A stretch of DNA of 64,000 nt from Salinibaculum sp. SYNS191 (GTDB lineage Archaea; Halobacteriota; Halobacteria; Halobacteriales; Haloarculaceae): assembly GCF_037338445.1 (NCBI RefSeq), contig NZ_CP147838.1, forward strand, positions 1,426,001-1,490,000, read 5' to 3'. Made by a program: the position numbers and the translations under genes. The number at the start of each line of letters is the position of its first letter. The first letter of the stretch is position 1. Of this stretch, positions 8,500 through 18,443 are shown piece by piece. The notes beneath the pieces were generated by a model. The model worked only from the letters and a program-made list of their open reading frames with translations, had not been told where the DNA came from and made no database searches.

Positions 8500-8790
8500 G
8501 TGGTCACGTTCGGAGAGGTCTACGCCGCGGTCATCACTGTTCTCCTCCTCGTCGCGTTAGCGGTCGCGATTCCGGTCCTCAAGCGAATCGTCGTCGATGG
8601 AATCGAACGCCGTCGGAAGTGGAAGACCGGCGAGATGGAGCGCTACACCGAAGACCCGGAGTTCGACCGCGGACCGCCGGCCGCGCTCGACGGAGATGCG
8701 GAGACGGGACCGGGCGTGACCTGCACCCAGTGTGGCACGGCCAACGAGGCAGGATTCACGTACTGCGAGAACTGTCTCGGACGGCTGTGA
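8500..8790 (+). CDS. membrane-anchored zinc-ribbon protein
   Basis: 96 residues starting at GTG 8500, placed by the TATA box just upstream. One N-terminal membrane helix (about residues 8-27) is followed by a basic stretch, an acidic linker and a C-terminal zinc ribbon, CTQCGTANEAGFTYCENC (CxxC-x10-CxxC). The ribbon would be cytosolic if the N-terminus is outside. It is a family seen widely in haloarchaea without a known function. It lies between tRNA-Phe and the convergent SOUL gene. Confidence 0.88.
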   Translation: MVTFGEVYAAVITVLLLVALAVAIPVLKRIVVDGIERRRKWKTGEMERYTEDPEFDRGPPAALDGDAETGPGVTCTQCGTANEAGFTYCENCLGRL

Positions 8791-8799
8791 GCAGCGGTC

Positions 8800-9429
8800 T
8801 CAAGCGGAACTCTCGACCTCGACCGCTACCTCGTTCCGGCGGAGGAAGGGGAGCGTCCACGGCGCGTCGTACCCCATGAAGAACGGTTCGCCGGCGAGCG
8901 GGACGTTCGCATCGTCGAGCGCGGCGAGCAGCGCCTCCGTCTCGCGTTCGATGCGGTCCTCGGTCGGTCGCCAGGAGAACTCCCGGACCGCCAGGGTGCG
9001 CTCCGGGATGGACACCAGTTCGACTGCGTCGTCGGTCGGCCGCGGCGCGGAGTCGATGTCGTACTCCTCGGGGAGGTAGAAGCGCATCCGCTGCTCGTCG
9101 GTGTCGCCGCCGATTTCGACGGGGGCGGTCATCGCAATCTTCGCACCGCCGCCGGACATTTCGACCGGTGCCGTCATCGCTATCTCGTCGTCCGCCGCGT
9201 TCGCGCCCGCGATGTACCGGAACAGCCGCCGGAACGCCTCCATCTGGGAGTCTTCGGCCGTCTCGACGACGACCGATTCCGGATATCGCCGCAGTTCGAC
9301 GTCGTCGAGTCGTGCGACCACGGTGTAGGAGACTGTCTCCGTCGCGGCGCGCTGGTAGAGGGTCGATGCACCGGCGGCCAGGACCGCGCCGCCGAGTGCT
9401 GCGAGTGCGAGTGTGCGTTTGCGGACCAT
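8800..9429 (-). CDS. SOUL/HBP-family heme-binding-like protein
   Basis: 209 residues. An N-terminal hydrophobic segment (residues 5-22) should be a signal or membrane anchor. The SOUL fold follows, with the typical ELRRYP motif, the AMTAPV motif twice (EIAMTAPVEM and KIAMTAPVEI), and a C-terminal AVREFSWRPT strand. SOUL proteins bind heme or porphyrins loosely; haloarchaeal members are uncharacterised. It is convergent with the zinc-ribbon gene. Confidence 0.92.
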   Translation of the reverse strand: MVRKRTLALAALGGAVLAAGASTLYQRAATETVSYTVVARLDDVELRRYPESVVVETAEDSQMEAFRRLFRYIAGANAADDEIAMTAPVEMSGGGAKIAMTAPVEIGGDTDEQRMRFYLPEEYDIDSAPRPTDDAVELVSIPERTLAVREFSWRPTEDRIERETEALLAALDDANVPLAGEPFFMGYDAPWTLPFLRRNEVAVEVESSA

Positions 9430-9520
9430 ATGGTACGTACGCTCCCTGACAGGATAAAGCCCGGTCAGGCCCGTGCTATCTGGGCTCTATGGCTGGCGAG
9501 GAGGGTGCGGCCAACGGCAG

Positions 9521-9741
9521 GGGGTTCGGGGGGTTTCGAACCGCGAGGACTTCGCTTCGCTCGTCCTCTGGGCGCGAAACCGCATGCCCATTTGCCGCTC
9601 ACGGATTGTTCGCGGCAAAAGTGGGTTCGGGCGGTTTCGAACCGAAATCAGACGTGCTCGCTCCGCTGCGCGCGACTGATAGGGTTCGAAACGCGCCGCT
9701 CACGTCCGATTCCTGTTGCTCGCGGGTTGCTCGCAACAGGA
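9521..9741 (-). repeat. extra copies of the tRNA-Val 3' end, each joined to a hairpin
   Basis: The 23-nt tRNA-Val 3' end (9745-9767) recurs at 9622-9644 (identical) and at 9522-9544 (one clear mismatch in the shared core). A shorter scrap GGGTTCGAAAC lies at 9683-9693. Hairpins fill the gaps: GAGGAC/GTCCTC (9545-9568, loop TTCGCTTCGCTC), TTTGCCGC/GCGGCAAA (9591-9619) and TCCTGTTGC/GCAACAGGA (9711-9741). It looks like a stack of integration or duplication scars. Confidence 0.75.
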
Positions 9742-9744
9742 ATA

Positions 9745-9818
9745 TGGGTTCGGGCGGTTTCGAACCGCCGGCCTCGGCCTTGTAAAGGCCGCGTCATAAC
9801 CAACTAGACCACGAACCC
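9745..9818 (-). tRNA. tRNA-Val (TAC)
   Basis: 74 nt. The acceptor stem is GGGTTCG/CGAACCC with discriminator A. The D-arm is GTCTAGTTGGTTATGAC. The anticodon arm is CGGCC-TTTACAA-GGCCG, anticodon TAC. The T-arm is GGCGG-TTCGAAA-CCGCC. No intron and no encoded CCA. Confidence 0.96.
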
Positions 9819-9904
9819 TACAGAGGGGACAAGCCTATCCGGGGGAATAATGCTTTCTCTCTGCGGTCGGAACGCTTACCCCCGCCTCGGACCACCGACA
9901 CACC

Positions 9905-10414
9905 ATGGATACCCGGCAGCGCGTCCTGGTCGTCGCCGGCCTGCTGGCCGTCCTCGCCGTCGTCGCTATCCTCGCCGTCCCGCCCATCCAGTTCGTCAAT
10001 CCAGGCCCCTACGAGAACACGTCGGTCACCGTCGTCGACGAGAACGGGACGGCACTCGCCACCGTCGACGTCCGCGTCGCCGACACGACGGCCAAGCGCC
10101 GGGTGGGACTGCGCCGGACCGAGACGCTTTCCGACGGGGAGGGGATGCTGTTCGTCCACGCCAGCGACGGCGAGAAACCCTATATCATGCCGCCGTCGAT
10201 GTCGTTCCCGCTGGACATCGTCTTCGTCGCGCCCGACGGGACCATCCGGGCGATTCGCCACGCCGCAGTGCCAGCGGACGACACCACGCTGGAGTACCCC
10301 GGCCGCGGGAAGTACGTCCTGGAGGTGCCCCGCGGGTACACGAACCGGACCGGCATCGCCGCCGGGGACACCGTCGAGATTCCCGCGGCGTACGCCGAAC
10401 CGGCCGGCGGCTGA
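9905..10414 (+). CDS. DUF192-family membrane-anchored protein
   Basis: 169 residues. An N-terminal helix (about residues 7-25) anchors or exports it. The DUF192 core follows: VADTTAKRRVGLRRTETL, GMLFVHA, then MSFPLDIVFVAPDGTI, which matches the family's FWMKNTxxPLDIxFV region with the Trp-Met replaced. The family is a small beta-barrel of unknown function, usually extracytoplasmic. It is followed 44 nt later by the ABC exporter gene. Confidence 0.9.
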   Translation: MDTRQRVLVVAGLLAVLAVVAILAVPPIQFVNPGPYENTSVTVVDENGTALATVDVRVADTTAKRRVGLRRTETLSDGEGMLFVHASDGEKPYIMPPSMSFPLDIVFVAPDGTIRAIRHAAVPADDTTLEYPGRGKYVLEVPRGYTNRTGIAAGDTVEIPAAYAEPAGG

Positions 10415-10458
10415 GGTGACCCCGACGCACTTTTTGCGCGCAAACCCATGCATCAGGT

Positions 10459-12357
<1,899 letters not shown>

Positions 12358-12361
12358 CCGC

Positions 12362-12556
12362 TCACCCACCCCACTCCTCGCCGACGTCCTCGACGATGTT
12401 CGTCCGCCAGTCCTCGAACCGCTCGCGGCAGGTCTCGGCGTCCTCGATGTGCTCCATGAAGCCAGCGCCGGCGTCGATGAGTTCGGCCCCACAGAACGGG
12501 CAGAAGTCTGGGTTGTCCCAGTCGGACTCGCTCGATTCGGGGTGGTCGTGCGCCAT
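12362..12556 (-). CDS. small zinc-finger protein (DUF7501-like)
   Basis: 64 residues with CPFCG and later HIEDAETC, giving a CxxC...HxxxxxxC-type zinc site. This is the pattern of a small haloarchaeal family of unknown function. It is acidic, with no membrane segment. It is convergent with the ABC exporter (4 nt between stops) and preceded by its own upstream region. Confidence 0.82.
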   Translation of the reverse strand: MAHDHPESSESDWDNPDFCPFCGAELIDAGAGFMEHIEDAETCRERFEDWRTNIVEDVGEEWGG

Positions 12557-12686
12557 AGTGATACTACGCCCCGGCCGGGCATCAAGCCACGGGAGCGTGC
12601 CCCATCGGACCGAACTGCCCGGTGAGTAATCCGCACGTGAATCTCAATCAACACTTTTGCCGCGACGAGCCTACACAACTGTGGTC

Positions 12687-13199
12687 ATGCCAGACGGCAC
12701 CACGGAACTGGAGGACGCGGCACTCGCGGAGGAGGGGAGCAAGTACGACCGGCTCGGCGGCATCGTCGCCGACGGGGTGGTCGGCGCGGCCGGCGGTCTC
12801 GTCGGGGTGGCGATGATGACGGTCGTGTTGCTCGTCGCGGAGTCCTTCGGTGCGTTCTCGCGGGAGTCCTTCGGCGCGCTGGCCCGGCTCGTCGGACTGG
12901 GCGGGCTCGTTCCGGAGGTTACCGTCGGCTACCTCATTTTCCTGGCTGGCGGGATGTTCCCCTGGCCGCTGCTGTTTGCCTCGCTGAAGGAGTATCTCCC
13001 GGGGGACTCCTGGCCCGTCGCCGGCGTCTTCTTCGGGACGGCGCTGTGGACCGGCTTCGTCGGCGCGTTCTACGCCGGCTTCGGCGGCGTCTCGCTCGTG
13101 CTCTATCTCGTCCTGACGCTGGTCGCCCACTGGGTCTACGGCGCGTCGCTGGGCCTGGTCTTCAGCTACCTCTCCGAACGGCCGGATACGCTGGTCTGA
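12687..13199 (+). CDS. DUF6789-like integral membrane protein
   Basis: 170 residues from ATG 12687. Four hydrophobic segments (about 30-52, 80-105, 112-135, 140-160) with small residues and conserved Pro/Gly. This is the general pattern of a haloarchaeal membrane family found near respiratory and transport genes; no catalytic residues are seen. Function unknown. The next gene starts 50 nt downstream. Confidence 0.82.
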   Translation: MPDGTTELEDAALAEEGSKYDRLGGIVADGVVGAAGGLVGVAMMTVVLLVAESFGAFSRESFGALARLVGLGGLVPEVTVGYLIFLAGGMFPWPLLFASLKEYLPGDSWPVAGVFFGTALWTGFVGAFYAGFGGVSLVLYLVLTLVAHWVYGASLGLVFSYLSERPDTLV

Positions 13200-13249
13200 G
13201 CCGGGCGAGAGCGCCAGCCGTTAAGACGCCGGGCGGTCTACGGGCGCGT

Positions 13250-14002
13250 ATGTACCTGACGGAGGTAACGTGGACCGACGCCGAGGCCGCCGACACCGAC
13301 CTCGCGGTCCTGCCCGTCGGCAGCACCGAACAGCACGGCCCGCACGCGCCGCTGGGGACCGACCACCTCGCCGCGGCGGCTGTCACGGAGGCCGGCGTGG
13401 ACGCCTACGACGGGGAGGTCGTCGTCGCGCCGGCGCTGCCGGTCGGGGTCGCCGAGGAGCACCGCCACTTCGCGGGGACGCTGTGGGTCAGCGAGGACAC
13501 CTTCCGCGCGAACGTCCGCGAGACCGTCGCCAGCCTCGCCCACCACGGCTGGGACCGCGTGGTCGTCGTCAACGGCCACGGCGGCAACACCGCCCCCCTC
13601 CGGGAGGTCTGCGGCCGCCTCACCCGCGACGGCACCGCCTACACCGTCCCCTTCACCTGGTTCGACACCGTCGACGCCGGGGACGCGGCGGCGCTGCCCG
13701 ACGACGCCGGGATGGGCCACGGCGGGGCCGTCGAGACCAGCCTCGTCCGGCACATCCAGCCGGACATCGTCGACGAGGACCGCTTCGAGCAGGCGGCGAC
13801 CGAGGGAGCCGACGGCTGGGGCGAGTGGCAGTCCGGGACGAACCTGGCCTACGACACCGCGGAGTTCTCCGAAAGCGGGACCGTCGGCGACCCCGGACAG
13901 AGCAGCGCCGAGGCGGGCGAGCAACTGCTCGCGGCGGCGGCCGACGCGCTGGCGGACCTGCTCGGGACTGTCGAGCGCCGGGAGTGGCACCAGAAAAACT
14001 GA
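13250..14002 (+). CDS. creatininase-family amidohydrolase (ArfB/MftE-type fold)
   Basis: 250 residues from ATG 13250. It has the creatininase metal-site pattern: LPVGSTEQHGPHAPLGTDH near the N-terminus, EEHRHFAGT, VVNGHGGN, and GMGHGGAVETS. In archaea one family member is the formamide hydrolase ArfB of flavin/F420 biosynthesis; others act in creatinine or mycofactocin pathways. The sequence cannot decide between them, so I give no symbol. It could be cotranscribed with the membrane gene before it. Confidence 0.88.
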   Translation: MYLTEVTWTDAEAADTDLAVLPVGSTEQHGPHAPLGTDHLAAAAVTEAGVDAYDGEVVVAPALPVGVAEEHRHFAGTLWVSEDTFRANVRETVASLAHHGWDRVVVVNGHGGNTAPLREVCGRLTRDGTAYTVPFTWFDTVDAGDAAALPDDAGMGHGGAVETSLVRHIQPDIVDEDRFEQAATEGADGWGEWQSGTNLAYDTAEFSESGTVGDPGQSSAEAGEQLLAAAADALADLLGTVERREWHQKN

Positions 14003-14011
14003 CGCTCGGAC

Positions 14012-14467
14012 TCAGGCTTCGGCTTCGGCGGCGTCGGCGTCCGCGTCGGTGTCGGCGTCCGCGTCGGTGTCGGCGTCGTCGTCGGCGTCTTCCAGCGCGC
14101 TGCGGAGTTGCGGAATCGTGCTGGTGAGGTCGCCCACCTGCTCGCGGGCGTCCTCGATGTCCGTCACGAGTTCTTCCACGTCCGCGATTGCCTCCTCCAG
14201 GTCCCCGGCGTCCTCGAAGGCGTCGGCGCGCTCGCCCATCGTGTACCACTTCTTCGCGTCGCGGAGGTGGTCCTCGGCGTCGCCGACGTCGAGCGCCGAC
14301 CGGAGCGCGTTCAGCACGCCCAGCGTGTTGTCGGCCTCGACCTCCCAGACGTCGTCGGCGTCGGGCAGGCTCTCGCGGGCCGCGGCCAGAGAGTCCTCCA
14401 CGTCCGCGCGCATCTCCGATGCCGCCTCGCCGAAGAGTTCGTCGTCGTCGAGTGTCGATTGACTCAT
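14012..14467 (-). CDS. DUF5790-family protein
   Basis: 151 residues from ATG (complement 14465-14467). The body is helical and acidic, with several amphipathic helices that may form a coiled coil. The C-terminus is a tandem Asp-Ala/Thr tail; its DNA (about 14030-14080) is a simple repeat of GCGTCCGCGTCGGTGTCG type units and is likely to vary in length between strains. Function is unknown; the family is limited to haloarchaea. Confidence 0.86.
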   Translation of the reverse strand: MSQSTLDDDELFGEAASEMRADVEDSLAAARESLPDADDVWEVEADNTLGVLNALRSALDVGDAEDHLRDAKKWYTMGERADAFEDAGDLEEAIADVEELVTDIEDAREQVGDLTSTIPQLRSALEDADDDADTDADADTDADADAAEAEA

Positions 14468-14587
14468 ACCGGCATCTTCGCCGGCGGACGGGTTAAACGC
14501 ACGCCTGAAAGTGAAAGTGAAACCGACCGACACGAGAGGGGGCGCGAGGTTAGTCCGGGACGACGGAAGCAGCGGGGGCCGTTCGGG

Positions 14588-14845
14588 CTAGCCGGCGAGC
14601 TGTATCGCGCGGGCGACGACGTACATGAGCACGATTCCGGCACCGACGGCGAGGACGAGCTGCGTCGCGAGGACGAACAGGATACTGAGACTGGAGTTAC
14701 CGAACAGGATACCGAGGAGAAACGGAATCAGCGCCAGCCCGCCGAACAGGACGATGAGTCCCGCGAGCGGGAACGCCTCTGCTCGAATCTGGCTCGTATC
14801 CAGCTCACCGGACTCCCTGTCGATGAACGGCGGGGACGCGGACAT
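14588..14845 (-). CDS. small two-helix membrane protein
   Basis: 85 residues. An acidic N-terminus (FIDRESGELD) is followed by two membrane helices (about residues 28-47 and 55-78). No motif is recognised. The start ATG is preceded by an AT-rich box (ATAAATATTC near 14871), a reasonable promoter. Function unknown. Confidence 0.78.
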   Translation of the reverse strand: MSASPPFIDRESGELDTSQIRAEAFPLAGLIVLFGGLALIPFLLGILFGNSSLSILFVLATQLVLAVGAGIVLMYVVARAIQLAG

Positions 14846-14905
14846 CGTTCGAACATCTCAACTGAGCGTGATAAATATTCGGGCAGCGTCCGTCGCCGCG
14901 GACCG

Positions 14906-15907
14906 CTACGGCGAGCGGACCGACTCGCGGCGCTCCGGAATCAGGTCCAGTTCTGGCTCTACGTCACCGAGGACGAGCAGTTCGTAGTACCGCGTGAACG
15001 ACTTCAGCGGCACCTGGACGACGGCGGTCACGGCGAGCAACGTCAGGACGTAGACCGCGAGCAACAGCCCGTAGACCACCGCCGACCCGAGCGTCAGCGC
15101 GCCGCCGGTGCCGAACCAGGCGACGCCGCCGAGGACGACGAAGGGGACGCCCACGACGACGGCGGCGATGCCGACGGCGATGCCCGCGACGATGCCGACG
15201 CCGATGGTGAGGGCAAAGCGGACGAGCACGTAGAGTGCGAACTGCCCGAGGTTCCCGCGCAGCACCGGCCAGAACCGCCCCCACGCGCTCCGCAGACCGC
15301 GGTCCTCGTGTATCATCGTCGGGACGACGAACTCCGTGGTGAGGCCGTGGACGACGGCGGCCGTGACGCCGACGACGAGCCCGACGGGGACGAGGACGGC
15401 CACGCCGAAGAGTAGTTGGGCGTCGTTGCCGATTGCCGGGACGACGAGCACGAGCGCGAGCGCGGCGAACAGGCCGACGACGACGAGTCCGAGGACGAGC
15501 CGGAAGGCGAAGAGCGCCAGCCCGCCACCGAGGTACTCCCGCATCGTCGCACGGACGGCCACCGACCCGGTGCGCAGCGAGTCGACCAGGACGAACTCCA
15601 TGATGGAACCGACGAGCGCGAAGACGACGCCGACGAGCGCGAAGACGACGGCCAGCCCCACCAGAAACGGGAGGACTGTGTCGAACAGTTCGGGGAGCGA
15701 ATCGAGACCGGGGGGAACGTCGACGACGCCGAGTTCCTCCGCCGAGACGTTCCAGGAGGTGTTCGGGAGCGAACTGACTCCCGACCCGCCGGAGAGGAAG
15801 AACACGACGACGGCGAGTTTCAGCCACCGGCTCCGGTCCACGGGGAGGAGGAAGTCGCGCGTGGCCTCGACGGCGTCGTCCACGCACTCCAGGGCATAGT
15901 AGGCCAT
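14906..15907 (-). CDS. polytopic membrane protein of a haloarchaeal family
   Basis: 333 residues from ATG 15907; an ATG three codons upstream is also possible. Six or more hydrophobic segments are visible. Between the first two is a soluble loop of about 50 residues (SSLPNTSWNVSAEEL onward) probably outside the cell. The LALFAFRLVLGL and FALTIGVGIVAGIAVG segments are Gly-rich like DUF7544-type proteins. No transport motif is seen. It stands apart from the two genes on either side. Confidence 0.82.
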   Translation of the reverse strand: MAYYALECVDDAVEATRDFLLPVDRSRWLKLAVVVFFLSGGSGVSSLPNTSWNVSAEELGVVDVPPGLDSLPELFDTVLPFLVGLAVVFALVGVVFALVGSIMEFVLVDSLRTGSVAVRATMREYLGGGLALFAFRLVLGLVVVGLFAALALVLVVPAIGNDAQLLFGVAVLVPVGLVVGVTAAVVHGLTTEFVVPTMIHEDRGLRSAWGRFWPVLRGNLGQFALYVLVRFALTIGVGIVAGIAVGIAAVVVGVPFVVLGGVAWFGTGGALTLGSAVVYGLLLAVYVLTLLAVTAVVQVPLKSFTRYYELLVLGDVEPELDLIPERRESVRSP

Positions 15908-15985
15908 ACTGAACATGCGCCTGTCAGCGACATAAATCTGATACATCGGGGAGCAGTCGGCGGGCGAGCACGCCGTGCTTGCGGC

Positions 15986-16345
15986 TCAGGACCGCACGTC
16001 GACCACTTCCATCAGCGGGTAGCCGTCGGCCATCCGCATCTGTGCGTGGACGGCCACGCCCTCGTAGGCTATCTCCACGTCCACGTCCATGAACCGTCCC
16101 GTCAGCTCCGTGTAGTCGGCGCTGGCGTCGGCGAGTGCGTCCCGCAGTCGGTCCTCGCGAACGTCCACGACGACGTTCTCGCAGTGGGGCTGGTTCTCGA
16201 TGGCCGCCTCCATCGCTCGTGCGAGCGAGTCCGCGCTCGCGGGGCTGACGGGCGTGCCCGCGAACTGGTGATACAGCGAGCCGAACTTGATGCCGGCCTC
16301 GAAGCAGGCCACCTGCGCCGCCGTCGGGTCCGCGTCCTCGGTCAT
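15986..16345 (-). CDS. mptD: archaeal dihydroneopterin aldolase-like protein
   Basis: 119 residues from ATG 16345. The pattern FEAGIKFGSLYHQFAGTPVS followed by an internal helix and a C-terminal PLMEVVDV strand matches the archaeal MptD family (DUF372). MptD cleaves 7,8-dihydroneopterin to 6-hydroxymethyl-dihydropterin in pterin cofactor synthesis. No other pterin gene is adjacent. The assignment rests on family pattern and length. Confidence 0.85.
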   Translation of the reverse strand: MTEDADPTAAQVACFEAGIKFGSLYHQFAGTPVSPASADSLARAMEAAIENQPHCENVVVDVREDRLRDALADASADYTELTGRFMDVDVEIAYEGVAVHAQMRMADGYPLMEVVDVRS

Positions 16346-16455
16346 ACCGCCAGTACCCGCGCACGGCGTAATGATGCGTCGGTCGCGGCAACGCGGCGAC
16401 AGGACTCGCAACAAATCGTATGCTACTTACCGGTCGTTCGCCTGGCTACGACTGA

Positions 16456-17217
16456 ATGGACGAGCCGGTCTTGCTCACGGGTGCTGGCGGTCACGTCGGG
16501 CAGGTCATCCTCCGGGGGCTGGGCGAGAAGTACGACTGGCGACTGATGTACCACAGCCAGCCCGCCGAGGAGCCGGACCACCCCTACTGGACCGGCGAGG
16601 TACAGGACTACGAGGACGTCGCCCCCGCCGCCGAGGGCGTCGGCGCTATCATCCACCTCGCCGGCGACCCCCGCCCCAGCGCCCCCTGGACGAGCGTGCT
16701 GGAGAACAACATCGACGGCACCCACACGCTCTACGAGGTGGCTGTCGACGAGGGCGTCGAGAAGGTGGTCTACGCCTCCTCGAACCACGCCGTCGGCGCC
16801 TTCGAGAGCGACCAGCGCACCCCCGAGATGTACCGCGCGGACGACGACTTCCGCCTGGACGGGACGGAACTGCCCCGCCCCGGCAACAAGTACGGCATCT
16901 CGAAGGCCACCGGCGAAATCATCGGCCGGTACTACCACGACAAACACGACATCTCGGTGTGCAACGTCCGCATCGGCAACCTCAACGAGCAGCACCCACC
17001 CATCGACTACGAGCGCGGCCAGGCGATGTGGCTCTCGCCCCGTGACTGCTGGCACCTCCACGACTGCGCGCTCCGGGCCGACTACGACTACGAAATCGTC
17101 TACGGCATCTCCGACAACGACCGCAAGTACTACTCCTTAGAGCGCGCCAAAGAAGCCCTCGGCTACGCCCCCCGCGACAACTCCGCGGAGTGGAACGGCG
17201 ACGAACAGGTCCAGTAA
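16456..17217 (+). CDS. azf: NAD-dependent glucose-6-phosphate dehydrogenase, Azf type
   Basis: 253 residues, an extended short-chain dehydrogenase. It has LLTGAGGHVGQ for the dinucleotide, AIIHLAGDPRP, SSNHAVGAFE, the catalytic pair in NKYGISKATGE (Tyr and Lys) and the C-terminal YEIVYGISDNDRKYYS region. These blocks match the Haloferax enzyme that starts the oxidative pentose phosphate route with NAD. It should oxidise glucose-6-phosphate in the cytosol. A uronate dehydrogenase-like role is the main alternative within this superfamily. Confidence 0.9.
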   Translation: MDEPVLLTGAGGHVGQVILRGLGEKYDWRLMYHSQPAEEPDHPYWTGEVQDYEDVAPAAEGVGAIIHLAGDPRPSAPWTSVLENNIDGTHTLYEVAVDEGVEKVVYASSNHAVGAFESDQRTPEMYRADDDFRLDGTELPRPGNKYGISKATGEIIGRYYHDKHDISVCNVRIGNLNEQHPPIDYERGQAMWLSPRDCWHLHDCALRADYDYEIVYGISDNDRKYYSLERAKEALGYAPRDNSAEWNGDEQVQ

Positions 17218-17450
17218 CACGCCCCGGCCGCCGTGGCACAGTGAGTCATACTATCACTTTTCGTGTACTTCCGTGGCTGCGTCGACCGGTCGGATTTTCC
17301 GCCCAAGTTACAGGATATTTAGGTTACTGACGTGACGTAGATGTCCCGTAGAGTGTCTCGAACAGCAAATATTGCGAAATCCGGTATCGAATTCCGATAT
17401 GAAAAATAGTCATCTATCACGGTCGACGCTGAACAAAATATCACACTTCC

Positions 17451-17460
17451 AATATATTTA
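17451..17460 (+). promoter_or_regulatory. strong TATA box before a 40-residue gene
   Basis: AATATATTTA lies 30-39 nt before ATG 17490. This is one of the clearest archaeal promoters in the window. Confidence 0.65.
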
Positions 17461-17489
17461 AGCCCGTCCAGCAACGAGGTCCACATGCA

Positions 17490-17612
17490 ATGGCGAAGCA
17501 AGTGACCAGACCCAAGAGTGGTCCCGTACGACTGAAAGACACGCCGCGTCCGGAGGACCTCGCACGGGTCGACAGCCCGCTGAAGAGCCTGCTGGCCTGG
17601 CTGCGGGAGTAG
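17490..17612 (+). CDS. 40-residue small protein
   Basis: ATG 17490 to TAG 17612. The sequence is basic at the start (MAKQVTRPKSGPVRLKD), has a Pro-rich middle and ends in a short helix (LKSLLAWLRE). A strong TATA box 30-39 nt upstream and codon use like the neighbours support it as expressed. It matches no family I know; an RNA- or membrane-associated microprotein is possible. Confidence 0.6.
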   Translation: MAKQVTRPKSGPVRLKDTPRPEDLARVDSPLKSLLAWLRE

Positions 17613-17712
17613 CCACAGCGTCGACTGACGTCACGACAGGTTCGCGGACGCGATTTTTCCGGCAGCAACAATCCGAAAGCGGCGCGTACGCCTGGAGCGC
17701 GTCACCGGCGCG

Positions 17713-18330
17713 TCAGTCGAACAGTCCCTCGACGTCCTCCTCGCGGCTGCGGCGGCGCTCGACGTGCTCGGCCAGGCGCTGGGCGACGATGCCGCGGCTC
17801 TCCGGGTCGCGCACGAAGTCGAACAGGAAGGTGACGAAGGGGCTCTCGGTCTTGCCGTCGTCGAGGTCCGCGCGGGCGTACTCGACGGCGTCCGCGACGA
17901 CGGCCTCGTCGTAGCCGTGTTCCTCCGCCAGCACGTCCGCGGCGACGGCCGTCGATTCGAAGTCGAGGTCCGTCAGCGCGAGTCGGTCGCCCTCGTGGGC
18001 GAGCGCGAGCGGCGGCCGGCGCTCGATACATTCCGGGTCGGCGGCCAGGTCCCCGAGGTAGGAGCGGACGGCGGCCACGTCGACGCCGCGGTAGTCGTCG
18101 TCCAGGCCGGCCAGGTACTCGCGGGCGCTCGTGGCCAGGCCGGTCGCGCCGGACCAGTTGCCGTTGCGGGCGTGGAAGACGGCGGCGGTGAACTGGATGA
18201 GCCCGTGGAGGAACCGCTCGTCGTCGGTGCCCGACTCCAGGTCGAGCCAGTGGTCCTCCCAGGCGTCGTGGGCGGCGTGGTAGCCGCCGGCGTTGTAGAC
18301 GGCGATGCCGGCCCGGAGGTGGGCGTCCAT
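17713..18330 (-). CDS. DUF309-family protein
   Basis: 205 residues from ATG 18330; an in-frame ATG at 18393 would add 21 residues but lies before the conserved part. The DUF309 core is helical with FNAGxYxxAHxxWE-like YNAGGYHAAHDAWEDHW and a second HGLIQFTAAVFHARNGNW block; His and Glu there are conserved. The C-terminal half is helical and specific to haloarchaea. Function unknown. It is divergent from the transglutaminase operon, sharing the upstream region at about 18.3-18.44 kb. Confidence 0.82.
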   Translation of the reverse strand: MDAHLRAGIAVYNAGGYHAAHDAWEDHWLDLESGTDDERFLHGLIQFTAAVFHARNGNWSGATGLATSAREYLAGLDDDYRGVDVAAVRSYLGDLAADPECIERRPPLALAHEGDRLALTDLDFESTAVAADVLAEEHGYDEAVVADAVEYARADLDDGKTESPFVTFLFDFVRDPESRGIVAQRLAEHVERRRSREEDVEGLFD

Positions 18331-18443
18331 GTCGGGCCGTTGGGGAGCGCGGGCCGTAACTCTGACGCGCTCGCCCCCGGGCGTCGGCGTCATCGTTATA
18401 CCCGTCCGCACCAATCGTCCCAAGACACACGCTGTCCTGACAA

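Noticed and set aside
9430..9807. open frame of 125 codons on the plus strand
   Set aside because: It is a translation of the repeated tRNA-Val ends (WVRAVSNR pattern) and the tRNA itself, on the strand opposite the tRNA.
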